64,000 bases of DNA from Thalassospira profundimaris WP0211 (lineage in GTDB: Bacteria; Pseudomonadota; Alphaproteobacteria; Rhodospirillales; Thalassospiraceae), in the NCBI RefSeq assembly GCF_000300275.1, contig NZ_AMRN01000001.1:248001-312000 (forward strand). Reading direction: 5' to 3'. Position numbers and translations under genes: made by a program. The notes under the pieces were generated by a model. It saw only the letters and a list, made by a program, of their open reading frames with translations. It did no database searches and had not been told where the DNA came from. Numbering within the stretch: the first letter of the stretch is position 1; each line of letters starts with the position of its first letter. Below, piece after piece: positions 6,522 to 16,504 of the stretch.

Positions 6522-9076
6522 GCACATCTGTTTCCCCCTCTGACGGTGCGGACCGCTTGTGGTCCATTGCCTGGCGGGTCTGCCGGCGCGAGTTGCGCGG
6601 CGGGCTGTCGGGCTTTCGTATTTTTCTGGCGTGTCTGGCGCTTGGCGTCGGGTCGATTGCAGCTGTCGGAAACGTTTCGGAATCCGTTCTTTCGGCACTT
6701 GAGCGTGACGGGCGGAAGCTTTTGGGTGGCGATGTTGAACTGCGCCTGACCCATCAGGAAGCAACCGGCGATCAGATCGAATGGCTAACCGCGAACACTG
6801 AACGCGTGGCCGAATTGGCGACCATGCGCACAACGGCCTACGGCCCGGACCAGCGCCGTCTGGTGGAGCTTAAGGCGGTTGATGAGGCCTATCCGCTGTT
6901 TGGCGAGATGGAGCTTGCCGATGGGGTTCCCTTTGACGGGATCCTTGATCAGAAGGATGGCGTCTGGGGGGCTGTGACCGAGGCTGGCTTGCTTGAACGG
7001 CTTCGCATCAATGTCGGGGACACGGTTGCCCTTGGCGATATTGATGTTCAGATCCGTGGTGTGATCAAGACCGAGCCCGACAAGGCGGTTGGCTTTTTCA
7101 ACTTTGGCCCGCGCCTGATGGTGTCGATGGACGGGTTGATGGACACCGGGCTGGTGCAGCCGGGCAGTCTGATCCGCTATTACTACGCATTGGATATCAA
7201 TGACAATGAAACCCCGACCGCCTTTCGCGAACGACTTGAAGAGCAGTTTGAAGATGCGGGCTGGCGTATTCGGGATACGGCCAATGCCAACCCTGGCCTG
7301 AAGAGGTTTATCGAGCGCCTGACCCTGTTCCTGACGCTTGTTGGTCTTTCGGCGCTTCTGGTTGGTGGCATCGGGGTTGCCAATGCGGTGCGTAGCCATA
7401 TCGAAAGCAAAACATCCGTCATCGCCACGCTTAAATCCATCGGGGCGTCGCATGGTCTGGTACTTCGGATTTACTTCCTGCAGATCCTTGTTCTGGCCCT
7501 GATCGGGATTGCCATCGGGCTTTTGATCGGTGCGGTGACACCGGCACTGATTGCACCGGTTCTCGCCGGGCGGTTGCCGATTGATGTGACGCTGGGTCCG
7601 GCATTGCCGTCCTTGATCATTGCAACAAGCTTTGGCGTTTTGACCACCCTGGTCTTTGCCCTGCCGTCCTTGTTGCGCGCACGCGAAATCCCGGCGGCAC
7701 GATTGTTCCGTGCCAGTGCTGGCCTGTTTAGTGGCAGTCCGGTGCGCAAGCGTGACCTGCCCTATATCGGGGTGCCGCTGGTGCTGTTGCTGATCCTCAC
7801 AGTGTTGACCGCGACCGACAAGGCAATCGCGCTTGGCTTTATTGGCGGGTCGGCGGCAGCTGTGGTGATTTTCACCTTTGCAGGACAAGGTATCGTATCC
7901 CTTTCGAAACGGTTGATTACGGGCCGCAGTGCCTTTTCCAGACTGGCGCTTGCCAACCTGCATCGTCCGGGCGCCAGCACGGTGCCGGTTGCGTTGTCGC
8001 TTGGATTGGGATTGACGTTGCTGGTGACGATTTCCGGGATCGAGGGCAACCTTGATAACGAGATCAACGAGAACCTGCCGGACTCTGCCCCGGCCTTCTT
8101 CTTCCTTGATATTCGCCCCGATCAGATCGAGCAGTTCCGAGGCCAGCTTCTGGCACAGGATAATGTTTCGGATATCGAACAAACACCGATGCTGCGGGGG
8201 CGGGTAACGGCGGTTGATGGTGTTAATTCCAACGATGTCGGACCGGGTGATGATCGCTGGTTCCTGCGTGGGGACCGTGGCCTTACCTTTGCCGCCACCC
8301 CGCCGCCCGAAACCAAACTGGTCCGCGGCGAATGGTGGCCGGCTGACTACAACGATGCGTCCAAGCCACTGGTGTCGATCAGCGCGGATATCGGCAATGC
8401 GTTTGATCTGGAGCCGGGCGATACATTGACCGTCAATGTGCTGGGCCGCGATATCACGGCCGAGATCGCCAACTGGCGCGAGATCGAATGGCAAAGCCTG
8501 CGTATGAACTTCGCGATGGTGTTTTCACCGGGCCTGATCGACAAGGCGCCCTATAGCCTGATCGCCACCGCCCATATGCCACGCGAAATGGAAGAACCGG
8601 TTGATCGCATGATCGGCATGGATTTCCCGAATGTCTCGGCCATCCGGGTGCGTGAAGCACTTGAAGCGGCCAATGCCATTCTGGCCGGGATCGGAACGGC
8701 GCTTAACGCGACCAGCATGATCGCAATTGTCGCCGGTGTACTTGTGCTTGGCGGGGCGGTTGCGGCCGGTCGGCGCAAGCGCATTTATGACGCCGTGGTG
8801 CTCAAGACCCTTGGCGCGACACGGGCCAACATCCTTTATGCCTATGCGCTGGAATACGGGATCCTTGGCCTTGCCACCGGGGTGATTGCGGCCGTGGTCG
8901 GATCGGTTGCGGCCTGGTCGGTGCTGGTGCTGATCATGGAAGCCAACTGGGTGCTTTTGCCAATGACCATTCTGGGTCCGATTGCCATTGGTCTGTTTGC
9001 CACGCTGGCGGCTGGCTTCGTCGGCACCTGGCAGGCATTGCGCAGCCCGGCAGCACCGTTGTTGCGCAACGAGTAA
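6518..9076 (+). CDS. ybbP: FtsX-like ABC permease YbbP
   Basis: The 852-residue inner-membrane permease partners YbbA. It has one N-terminal membrane segment (about residues 30-50) and a large periplasmic domain. Next come two FtsX-type bundles: one near residues 265-400, with a further membrane pair at about 420-470, and a second near the C-terminus (about 730-850). This duplicated 10-TM layout is characteristic of YbbP. I use ATG 6518, which overlaps the ybbA stop in ATGA; the frame stays open 60 bases further upstream inside ybbA, but no ribosome-binding site supports that. The product probably handles a lipid or hydrophobic envelope molecule. A strong terminator follows. Confidence 0.92.
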   Translation: MSTSVSPSDGADRLWSIAWRVCRRELRGGLSGFRIFLACLALGVGSIAAVGNVSESVLSALERDGRKLLGGDVELRLTHQEATGDQIEWLTANTERVAELATMRTTAYGPDQRRLVELKAVDEAYPLFGEMELADGVPFDGILDQKDGVWGAVTEAGLLERLRINVGDTVALGDIDVQIRGVIKTEPDKAVGFFNFGPRLMVSMDGLMDTGLVQPGSLIRYYYALDINDNETPTAFRERLEEQFEDAGWRIRDTANANPGLKRFIERLTLFLTLVGLSALLVGGIGVANAVRSHIESKTSVIATLKSIGASHGLVLRIYFLQILVLALIGIAIGLLIGAVTPALIAPVLAGRLPIDVTLGPALPSLIIATSFGVLTTLVFALPSLLRAREIPAARLFRASAGLFSGSPVRKRDLPYIGVPLVLLLILTVLTATDKAIALGFIGGSAAAVVIFTFAGQGIVSLSKRLITGRSAFSRLALANLHRPGASTVPVALSLGLGLTLLVTISGIEGNLDNEINENLPDSAPAFFFLDIRPDQIEQFRGQLLAQDNVSDIEQTPMLRGRVTAVDGVNSNDVGPGDDRWFLRGDRGLTFAATPPPETKLVRGEWWPADYNDASKPLVSISADIGNAFDLEPGDTLTVNVLGRDITAEIANWREIEWQSLRMNFAMVFSPGLIDKAPYSLIATAHMPREMEEPVDRMIGMDFPNVSAIRVREALEAANAILAGIGTALNATSMIAIVAGVLVLGGAVAAGRRKRIYDAVVLKTLGATRANILYAYALEYGILGLATGVIAAVVGSVAAWSVLVLIMEANWVLLPMTILGPIAIGLFATLAAGFVGTWQALRSPAAPLLRNE

Positions 9077-9102
9077 GCCACAACTGCCAAAACGTGAAAC
9101 AG

Positions 9103-9139
9103 ACAAGGCCGGATCCAGATGGACCCGGCCTTGTTTTTT
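9103..9139 (+). terminator. Rho-independent terminator after ybbP
   Basis: An inverted repeat with arms ACAAGGCCGG and CCGGCCTTGT is followed by a T run. It lies between the convergent ybbP and acyl-CoA synthetase genes and can serve ybbP. Confidence 0.85.
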
Positions 9140-9182
9140 GCGAAAACCGTTTCGAAAACGATCTGAATTGACTGATTGAGGA

Positions 9183-10799
9183 TCAGGCGATGTCGCGCAG
9201 TGCCCGCCTGACGACCTTGCCGGTGGTTGTCATCGGCAATTGATCAAGGAAAGCAATCTCGCGCGGGTATTCGTGTGCGGCCAGACGGGTTTTCACGAAA
9301 TCCTTGATTTCACTTTCAAGCGCCGGGCTTTGAGCAAAGCCATCGGCCAGCACGACAAAGGCCTTTACGATCTGGCCGCGCTGTTCATCGGGTTTGCCAA
9401 TCACACCAGCCATGCTCACAGCCGGATGGCCAATCAGGCAATCCTCGATCTCGCCCGGACCGATGCGATATCCGGCCGAGCTGATCAGATCATCGTCACG
9501 CCCGACAAAGCGGATATAGCCATCAGCATCGACACAGCCCATATCGCCGGTCAAAAGCCATTCACCGACAAACTTGTCACGAGTGGCTTCGGGATTGCGC
9601 CAGTATTCCAGGAACATCACCGGATCGGGCGCACGCACAGCAATGCGGCCCATTTCACCGGGTTCAAGAACCTTGCCGCTCAGATCAATCACCGCGACAT
9701 CATGGCCGGGCACCGGACGGCCCATCACACCGGGTTTGGGTTCCATGATCGACTGACAGGAACTGACCACCATGTTGCATTCGGTCTGGCCATAGAATTC
9801 GTTGATGGTGAGGCCGAACACACGACGCCCCCAATCAAGAAGTTCCGCACCCAATGTTTCGCCACCACTTGCAATAGAGCGGATCTTAAAATTGAATCTT
9901 TGCGCCATATCATCGCCAGCTGCGCGCATCATCTTGAGCGCAGTTGGCGGCAGGAAGGTATTGCGCACGCCATATTCGGCCATCAGACGAAAGGCATCCT
10001 CGGGCGTGAATTTTTCAAACCGGTGGGCGACGACAGGTACGCCGTGATGCCAAGCAGGCAATAGCACATCCAAAAGCCCGCCAATCCACGCCCAATCGGC
10101 CGGGGTCCACATGACATCACCGTCTTCGGGGAAGAAGTCATGTGACATTTCAACACCGGGCAAATGGCCAAGCAACACCCGGTGCGCATGCAGCGCCCCT
10201 TTTGGCTGACCGGTGGTGCCGGATGTGTAAATGATCAGGGCCGGTTCATCGGCACGGGTATTGACCGGTTCGAATTCATCACTTGCTTCTGATGACAGGG
10301 CCTTGAAATCAAAACATTGATCGGGCGCGCCATCGATCACATAGACATATTCAAGGGCCGGCAGAAGATCGCGGATTTCGGCAATCTTGGCAGCGCCTTC
10401 GCGGTCTGTCACCAAGGCCTTGGCCGCACAGTTGCCCAGCCGGTATTCCAGCGCATCCACCCCAAACAACGTAAAGAGCGGCACAGCAATGCCGCCCATC
10501 TTGTAGGTCGCAACGTGGGCAATCGCCGTTTCCGGGCTTTGTGGCAACAGAATTCCAACCCGGTCACCGCGCCTGATGCCATGACGGCGCATGACATTGG
10601 CAAAGCGGTTCGACAGGCGTTTGATCTGTGCAAATGTGTAGTCGCGGCGCGACCCATCACGCCTGCGATGCATCAATGCCAGACGATCCGGGTCATCCGC
10701 CCATTTGTCACAAACATCGACACCGATATTAAAGTGGGTTGGCACGTTCCAGGCAAAGCGTGAACGTACCGCCGCATAGTCTGAACGACTGCCCAGCAT
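9183..10799 (-). CDS. Acyl-CoA synthetase, AMP-forming (medium-chain/acetate type)
   Basis: The 538-residue member of the ANL superfamily activates a carboxylic acid to acyl-AMP and then acyl-CoA in the cytosol. The phosphate-binding P-loop YTSGTTGQPKG is at about residues 188-198, the NEFYGQTE motif is near 330, the hinge region contains TGDMG, and the C-terminal catalytic lysine is in TTTGKVVRR. The overall pattern is that of the AcsA-like/medium-chain (MACS) group rather than classic acetyl-CoA synthetase, which is about 100 residues longer. The start ATG at 10799 has an excellent AGGGAGGA site; an in-frame extension to 10871 lacks one. Exact acid specificity is undetermined. Confidence 0.88.
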   Translation of the reverse strand: MLGSRSDYAAVRSRFAWNVPTHFNIGVDVCDKWADDPDRLALMHRRRDGSRRDYTFAQIKRLSNRFANVMRRHGIRRGDRVGILLPQSPETAIAHVATYKMGGIAVPLFTLFGVDALEYRLGNCAAKALVTDREGAAKIAEIRDLLPALEYVYVIDGAPDQCFDFKALSSEASDEFEPVNTRADEPALIIYTSGTTGQPKGALHAHRVLLGHLPGVEMSHDFFPEDGDVMWTPADWAWIGGLLDVLLPAWHHGVPVVAHRFEKFTPEDAFRLMAEYGVRNTFLPPTALKMMRAAGDDMAQRFNFKIRSIASGGETLGAELLDWGRRVFGLTINEFYGQTECNMVVSSCQSIMEPKPGVMGRPVPGHDVAVIDLSGKVLEPGEMGRIAVRAPDPVMFLEYWRNPEATRDKFVGEWLLTGDMGCVDADGYIRFVGRDDDLISSAGYRIGPGEIEDCLIGHPAVSMAGVIGKPDEQRGQIVKAFVVLADGFAQSPALESEIKDFVKTRLAAHEYPREIAFLDQLPMTTTGKVVRRALRDIA

Positions 10800-10918
10800 G
10801 TTTCCTCCCTGAATTCGCCGCTGTTCTTTGTTTTTGGGTGCGGCAAATGTTGCGGAGCATGCTAGTGGCAATCGGGCGAAATTGGAAGGTCTGTCTGCGC
10901 GGCACTGATGATCGGTAT

Positions 10919-12439
10919 TTAGCTGCCCGGATCAAGCAGGAAGGTGAAGTTGGCGTTCTGTCCGACATCGGTCGTTGCACGGGCATGGCAGCCAAGGCAG
11001 GTAGCATCGGACTGATCCTGCATGAAGCTTTCAAGCGTGCTGTTGGTCAAAAAGCGTGGCACTTCGCCAATACCGAACGGTTCACCACCGGGATTGCCAA
11101 TCCATTGCGTTCCGAGCAGCATATAATTTGCAAGGACGCTGCCATTCAACTTGGTCTGCCAGACAAAGTTGCTTTCAGCCGTACCGGAAAATAGCCGCCA
11201 GCAACGTACAATATCGGGCGGGGTCGGATGATCCCCGGACGCAAGGCGGGCATAGGGCGGGTTGTCTGACCATTTCAAAATCCCGGATATCGGTTGATTG
11301 GCCGGGCTGCCGACTGGCAGTTGTCCGCCGTAAAAGGCGAATTCGCCTTCGACCGCTTCGGGCACGAGACAGCCGTTTTCAAACGGTTGCTTGGTGATGA
11401 TGCTGTTGGGGCGCCGTGCATTGGCGGCCAAGGGCACATTGTCGATATGTTCGAAACTCGACCAGATCCAGCGATCCCCATTGCCACTGGCGACCCGCTG
11501 AACAAGATGCATGCCAACCAACCCGACCGTGACATCAAGACACTTCGCCCGGCCATCAATTGTCTGATCGCCCGCAAGCGATATTCGCGCCGGGCGGGTG
11601 AAATAACGGCCCCGATTTGTCGCATCCGCAGTTGGCAGAATACGCCAGGAAAACTTCAGAAGCTGCGCCCCCATCATACCGGGGGCAGAGGCTGGAATGG
11701 CCGGGTCAGACGCGTTTGACGCATCATTGGTAACCGCATTGGTGGACGCGAGTTTTACCTTCGTTGCGACATCGACCTGCAGATGGCCGGTGGGGAAATC
11801 GATGTTTTTTCCGGAGGTGGCAAAGGCGGCACGCCCGGCTGGCGTTTGCAGGTTGTTTGCGATGATATAATCAGCAGCGACCGGATTAATGCGGGTTTCG
11901 AAAAGAACGAAATTGCCCGCCTGATCAATCAGGACATCACCGGTAGATTGCAGATAACTTGCCAGCAGCAAATGCCCGGCGGGAAGATCATCAGCACAGG
12001 CCGGATTCGGATAGGTCACCTCGGAAAACAGGTCCCGCCTGGTCGGGAAGCTTTCCCATAAGGCTGCCTGATCGGGATGATCGAGCGGCGCCATCAGCGA
12101 TGTGAATGCCTGCCAGGAGAACCGGTCAAAGGGGCGCTGGGCGTGATAGGCAAGGAAACGATAGACAAAGCTGGCGTCAAATTCCGGCACATCAACCGGC
12201 GCAATAGCACACGGCCCCGTGCCACTGCCATCGGCACAGAATTCTGCATTGTCATAGGTGTCGGTAAAAACCGGAATATCGCCATCACCGGCCGCACGTT
12301 TCAGACTGGCATTTTGCGCATGGCCGACCGTCGCGGCAGTCATGATACACACAATAACCAGGACCAGTTTTGCCATGGCATGCGCCAACACCCTGAAAGG
12401 GGCCAATGTGGGCATATAGAGTACGATGGAACGTGACAT
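10919..12439 (-). CDS. Exported protein with one C-terminal c-type haem motif
   Basis: I do not recognise a named family. From ATG 12439 the product is 506 residues, with a hydrophobic signal segment (MAKLVLVIVCIMTAATVGHA) ending near residue 41; ATG 12376 at the head of that segment is an equally plausible start. A single haem-attachment motif CLGCH is at residues 481-485, only about 20 residues from the end. The rest is a large, apparently beta-rich secreted domain with several scattered cysteines. The motif indicates covalent haem in the periplasm, so an electron-transfer or redox role is inferred. It shares no operon partner: the upstream gene is divergent and the synthetase downstream is 120 bases away. 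Confidence 0.62.
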   Translation of the reverse strand: MSRSIVLYMPTLAPFRVLAHAMAKLVLVIVCIMTAATVGHAQNASLKRAAGDGDIPVFTDTYDNAEFCADGSGTGPCAIAPVDVPEFDASFVYRFLAYHAQRPFDRFSWQAFTSLMAPLDHPDQAALWESFPTRRDLFSEVTYPNPACADDLPAGHLLLASYLQSTGDVLIDQAGNFVLFETRINPVAADYIIANNLQTPAGRAAFATSGKNIDFPTGHLQVDVATKVKLASTNAVTNDASNASDPAIPASAPGMMGAQLLKFSWRILPTADATNRGRYFTRPARISLAGDQTIDGRAKCLDVTVGLVGMHLVQRVASGNGDRWIWSSFEHIDNVPLAANARRPNSIITKQPFENGCLVPEAVEGEFAFYGGQLPVGSPANQPISGILKWSDNPPYARLASGDHPTPPDIVRCWRLFSGTAESNFVWQTKLNGSVLANYMLLGTQWIGNPGGEPFGIGEVPRFLTNSTLESFMQDQSDATCLGCHARATTDVGQNANFTFLLDPGS

Positions 12440-12701
12440 GATCCAGGGCCTGTGCAGGTTTCGCGACGGTTTTGTTCGTCCCGTAAGGGCACCATCATAG
12501 ACCGGTTTACAGAACCTGTCGCCAATATGCGATTTCACGATAGCGTCACATCCGGGGTGAACAAGTTCACATCTGACGGCGGCCCGGAGTTGCACAATCT
12601 GTCAAAACGTTGCTTTTCCCGGAAATCCTGCCATATTTTGATCATCGCAGAATTGTATACCTATGTTCTGCTCACAATTGGATCAAAGAGGGATTTCAAT
12701 G

Positions 12702-13418
12702 GCTTTTGAAACGCGTCAACGCGGCTATGACGTCTCGGTTGGCCGGTCGGCGGCCGAGATCGATGAAGGTCTCCGCGCCTATATGCTGCGTGTCTATAAC
12801 TACATGGCATCCGCACTTGCCCTGACCGGTATCGTGGCAATGGCTGTGTCGACCAGCCCGACCCTGATGCAGGCTATTTTCGGCACCGGACTGCACTGGA
12901 TTGTCATGCTGGCCCCGATCGGGCTTGTGTTCTTCCTGAGCGCGCGCATCCACAAGATGAGCTTTGGTGCCGCACAGGCGACATTCTGGATCTACGCCGC
13001 AATGATGGGTCTGTCCCTTGCGTCGATCTTCCTGGTTTACACCGGTGAGTCGATCGCGCGCACGTTCTTCATCACCGCGGGTACCTTTGGTGCGATGAGC
13101 CTGTTTGGCTATACCACCAAGAAAGACCTTTCGGGCTGGGGCAGCTTCCTGTTCATGGGCCTGATCGGTATCATCATCGCAATGGTGGTGAACATCTTCC
13201 TTGCCAGCACGATGCTGCAGTTCGTCATTTCGGCGGCTGGTGTTCTGATCTTCACGGGCCTTACCGCCTATGACACCCAGCGCATCAAGGAAGAATATCA
13301 CGAGCATGACGATGCAACGACCGCAGGCAAAAAAGCCCTGTTCGGCGCGCTGCGTCTGTACCTTGATTTCGTGAACCTGTTCATCATGCTGCTGCACTTC
13401 TTTGGCAATCGCGAATAG
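12702..13418 (+). CDS. Bax inhibitor-1/YccA family membrane protein
   Basis: The 238-residue integral membrane protein of the BI-1 (UPF0005/YccA-YbhL) family has seven hydrophobic segments, from about residue 30 (NYMASALALTGIVAMAVS) to the C-terminal segment. The family pattern GLTAYDTQRIKEEY lies before the last helices and LDFVNLFIMLLHFFG ends the protein. Bacterial members interact with FtsH or act as calcium/pH-sensitive channels. I use ATG 12702 behind AGAGGGA. The long soluble N-terminus (MAFETRQRGYDVSVGRS) is typical of alphaproteobacterial members. It is followed by a strong terminator. Confidence 0.92.
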   Translation, partial: AFETRQRGYDVSVGRSAAEIDEGLRAYMLRVYNYMASALALTGIVAMAVSTSPTLMQAIFGTGLHWIVMLAPIGLVFFLSARIHKMSFGAAQATFWIYAAMMGLSLASIFLVYTGESIARTFFITAGTFGAMSLFGYTTKKDLSGWGSFLFMGLIGIIIAMVVNIFLASTMLQFVISAAGVLIFTGLTAYDTQRIKEEYHEHDDATTAGKKALFGALRLYLDFVNLFIMLLHFFGNRE

Positions 13419-13440
13419 AAGTTGCCCGGCAGTCGCAGTC

Positions 13441-13476
13441 AAAACCCCCGCAGCATCCGCTGCGGGGGTTTCTTTT
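13441..13476 (+). terminator. Terminator after the Bax-inhibitor gene
   Basis: The stem AACCCCCGCAGC / GCTGCGGGGGTT with a four-base loop is followed by TTCTTTTT. It lies between convergent genes and could act in both directions. Confidence 0.88.
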
Positions 13477-13502
13477 TGTCTTGTCTGTGCTCAGGATGGG
13501 CT

Positions 13503-15101
13503 TCAGGACGCGTTTGCCGTGTCTTTGCCAAGGCCACCGGTTGCGTCCATAAGCGTCTTGCGATGTCCAAGCTGCGACAGAAAGTTTTCCGAGCGGGTAA
13601 AGCCACCCGAAGCTGCACGCGCAGCCCCCTTTGCACCGGCTTCGTTAAATGCCTCGTAGGCCTGTGAATAGCTCATCCGGGCGTGGGTGAGCATTTCGAT
13701 ATCCTTGTGCAGATTGCCGTTGGTCAGATAGACGGTGGCAAGCGCGAACATGATCCGCCCCCAGATATAGGGATGATCGCGCCGCGTGCAGACCTTAAGG
13801 GCTGCCTGAAAAACCGGGACAACCTGCGTATCGGGAATGGTCACATCACGAATGGTGGCAGATGATACAATCGCATCCGCCAGACCATAGGCAATCAACG
13901 CATAAAGCGGTCCGTGAACACGTGGATTGATCATGCCGAGCGCCCGGCGGTAATGGGCAGCACCCTTATCGACGATCTTGGCATCTTCCTTATCCTTACC
14001 GGTCAGGACCATGGCCTCGCCAAGTTTGCAGATCGAAAGGGCACGATCCACCGGCGAGCCCATCGAAAGTTCGATCCTGCGTTCCAGCATCCGCCAGATC
14101 GCAATCGACAACTCGCCAGAGCGCGCCTTGAGGTTTGCAATCAATGACCAGTTCACAAGCGATCCATAAAGGGCGAGTGCCGCCGTGGTGCGTGGATCCA
14201 CCTTGGAAAAATCCGTAACGCGATCAAGCAATTCCGAAAGCTGACTGCTCGGCGCGGCCGGATCATTTTCCGCCAGAGCTTCGCCCTTGAGCCCGGTTGG
14301 CGCGGTGGTTTTCCCGGTGGCGGCCACCGGTTTTTCGGCAATATCTGCCACCATCTGGCGGATATAGGGTTCCATGACACGAAGCGCACTTGCGCAATAG
14401 GAACGATCACCGGTTTCCGACAGGACAAACGCCCCGAACCCATAGGACAGCGCCGCACCGGCACCAGCGTGCGAAAAAACTTCTCCGCCCAGAACGCGGT
14501 CTTGAAGGTCTTCCATGATCGCCGCCAGACGCGCAATCTGAAGGGCGCGCTGTTCACCGCCCCGGGATGTCAGGACAAGCTGCGCGTTCAACAGCACCCG
14601 CAATGCCTCGGCAACGTCGGAATGGGTCGGCTGACGGAAGATATAGGTCTGGGGCAGCATCAGGTCATAAAGCGACGATGTCAGGGCATCGCTGACCAGA
14701 TAGAGGTTCAGATACCCGGTGCTGGCATCCTGACGCCCCCAGAAGACCGTATCGGCATCCTTGCGGTGCGCCATATTGAGAACGCTTAGTTGCGCTTCGC
14801 GTATGGCCTGAAACGGATCGGCGGCATCGGGATTTGGTGTAAAGAACTGATCAATCCGAATCCCTTCGCTTTCGGGGACGGATGAAACAGCGGCTGTCAC
14901 GATATCTGAAATATCATCAACGGAACTTGCACCGATATGGGCGTTGGTATCGGCAGGCGTGAAGCGGGCGATGGCATATCGGCACAGGACATCATCTGTC
15001 GCCAGAATATCTCTGGGAGCACCCCCCGTATCATCGACAGTATCGGCACCTGTGATCAAGGATTTGAACACAAGGCCAACCATTGACCAGAAACCAGCCA
15101 T
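13503..15101 (-). CDS. Hypothetical helical-repeat protein
   Basis: I do not recognise this 532-residue product. The C-terminal 250 residues are Ala-rich helical hairpins resembling degenerate TPR units. These include RALSICKLGEAMVLTGKDKED, then a repeat containing AHYRRALGMI and another containing ARMSYSQAYEAFNEAGAKG. The N-terminal third looks like a nucleotide- or ligand-binding mixed fold, with KDADTVFWGRQDASTGYLNLYL suggesting a FlgO/TolB-like edge. No clear signal peptide is visible, although the first 17 residues (MAGFWSMVGLVFKSLIT) are hydrophobic. The start ATG 15101 has AAGGA upstream. A scaffold or assembly role is only a guess. Confidence 0.6.
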   Translation of the reverse strand: MAGFWSMVGLVFKSLITGADTVDDTGGAPRDILATDDVLCRYAIARFTPADTNAHIGASSVDDISDIVTAAVSSVPESEGIRIDQFFTPNPDAADPFQAIREAQLSVLNMAHRKDADTVFWGRQDASTGYLNLYLVSDALTSSLYDLMLPQTYIFRQPTHSDVAEALRVLLNAQLVLTSRGGEQRALQIARLAAIMEDLQDRVLGGEVFSHAGAGAALSYGFGAFVLSETGDRSYCASALRVMEPYIRQMVADIAEKPVAATGKTTAPTGLKGEALAENDPAAPSSQLSELLDRVTDFSKVDPRTTAALALYGSLVNWSLIANLKARSGELSIAIWRMLERRIELSMGSPVDRALSICKLGEAMVLTGKDKEDAKIVDKGAAHYRRALGMINPRVHGPLYALIAYGLADAIVSSATIRDVTIPDTQVVPVFQAALKVCTRRDHPYIWGRIMFALATVYLTNGNLHKDIEMLTHARMSYSQAYEAFNEAGAKGAARAASGGFTRSENFLSQLGHRKTLMDATGGLGKDTANAS

Positions 15102-15292
15102 TCTTGTCCTTATCTGTTCCCTGCTTCTCGGAGCCTGAACAGCAGGGATCTCAAGACTTTAGTAGGGGCATTTTCGTCCTACAAATCAGGTTGGTCAATG
15201 GCGTGGGTTGTCATTTCACTCATACCGAAGAATAGGGTACACGATCCCAAAAAGGGTGAAATGACATCCAACAAAACAGTGTTTTACCGGGT

Positions 15293-16294
15293 TCAGGACT
15301 CCCAGGGCCGTTTGCGCTGTCGCGATGCGTTGGGCGTGGAAGAAGCGGGTTTTGATGAATTTCGACCCCACGGGCCACGCGGCGGGGCCGCCTTGGCAAC
15401 ACCTGCACCCTGCCCTGCCGGACGGCCCGATGCATTGCTTGCAGACGTGCCTGACATTTCCTTCAGGCGCGCGATGCGGTTGGCCATGTTGGGATGGGTT
15501 GAAAACAGGTTATCAACACCTTTGCCCGACAGCGGGTTGGCAATGTACATGTGGGCCATTGCCGGGTTGCGTTCGGCATCCATGTTCGGGATGGCGTGAA
15601 CACCCTTATCGAGTTTGTTCAAGGCACTGGCCAGCCACATCGGATGGCCACAGATTTCAGCCCCGATCTTGTCGGCCTCATATTCACGGGTGCGCGATAT
15701 TGCCATTTGCACGATCATCGCCCCCAAGGGTGCGAGAATGGCAATCAGGATCATACCGATCCCGCCCAGCGGATTGTTGTTGTCGCGGTTGCCGCCAAAC
15801 ATGCCGGCAAACATCGCGAAGTTGGCCAATGCGGAAATCGCCCCGGCAATGGTCGCGGTGATCGTCATGGTCAGGGTGTCGCGGTTTTTGACATGGGCCA
15901 GTTCATGGGCCATGACGCCAGCGGTTTCGTTGCGATCAAGCAGTTTCAGCAACCCTGTGGTCGCCGCCACCGCCGCGTTTTCCGGGTTACGGCCCGTGGC
16001 AAAGGCGTTTGGTTGCGGGTTTTCAATCACATAGACCTTGGGCATGGGCAGATCGGCATTGCGCGCAAGGTCACGCACCATCGCCACCAGTTCGGGTGCT
16101 GTTTTGTCATCGACCTGCCGGGCACTGCGCATACGCAGCAGCATCGCGTCCGAATTCCAATAGGCGAACACATTCATGGCGGCTGCAAACAGCAGCGCGA
16201 TAATCATGCCCTGTTGGCCGCCAATCATCATGCCAACCGCGCCAAACAGCGCCGTCAATCCGGCCAGCAACAAACCTGTACGCACATAGTTCAT
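15293..16294 (-). CDS. htpX: Membrane zinc protease HtpX (M48 family)
   Basis: The 333-residue inner-membrane metalloprotease degrades damaged membrane proteins alongside FtsH. Two N-terminal membrane segments (about 7-45) precede the catalytic HELAH motif (His130, Glu131, His134). Two further hydrophobic segments at about 143-165 and 178-198 follow, and the third zinc ligand Glu204 sits in SRTREYEAD. The C-terminal 50 residues are a low-complexity, Ser/Ala/Pro-rich and finally basic tail beyond the usual end of HtpX (about 290 residues). The tail is common in alphaproteobacterial homologues but of unknown function. Start ATG 16294. Confidence 0.94.
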   Translation of the reverse strand: MNYVRTGLLLAGLTALFGAVGMMIGGQQGMIIALLFAAAMNVFAYWNSDAMLLRMRSARQVDDKTAPELVAMVRDLARNADLPMPKVYVIENPQPNAFATGRNPENAAVAATTGLLKLLDRNETAGVMAHELAHVKNRDTLTMTITATIAGAISALANFAMFAGMFGGNRDNNNPLGGIGMILIAILAPLGAMIVQMAISRTREYEADKIGAEICGHPMWLASALNKLDKGVHAIPNMDAERNPAMAHMYIANPLSGKGVDNLFSTHPNMANRIARLKEMSGTSASNASGRPAGQGAGVAKAAPPRGPWGRNSSKPASSTPNASRQRKRPWES

Positions 16295-16403
16295 GGTCGA
16301 AAACCCTTATCGACAAACATTCCGACCGAAAGATAAGGCGAAGTCCGGCCAAGGCAAGGGCCATCGAACCAGACTGAGATATGGCTCACATCAGAAAAAC
16401 CAA

Positions 16404-16490
16404 AACGGGGCCGACTTGCATCGGCCCCGTTCGGGAATTTAAAACAGCCGGACCGGCGGGGTCGGGGGAAAAAGACGGTCCGGCTGTTTA
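16404..16490 (-). terminator. Double hairpin terminator downstream of acrB
   Basis: There are two successive stems. AACGGGGCCGA / TCGGCCCCGTT (16404-16431) has a U-rich exit on the minus strand. A larger stem follows at 16442-16490 with arms AAACAGCCGGACCG and CGGTCCGGCTGTTT around a 21-base loop. Both lie past the acrB stop. Confidence 0.8.
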
Positions 16491-16504
16491 TGCAACGATA
16501 TCGG

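Noticed and set aside
6785..8494. Long minus-strand frame of 569 codons opposite ybbP
   Set aside because: Antisense to ybbP, low complexity in Gln, Arg and Lys, with no recognisable domain.
16404..16490. Possible mobile-element end or integron site downstream of acrB
   Set aside because: The repeats are hairpin terminators in the expected position; no transposase or target duplication is seen.
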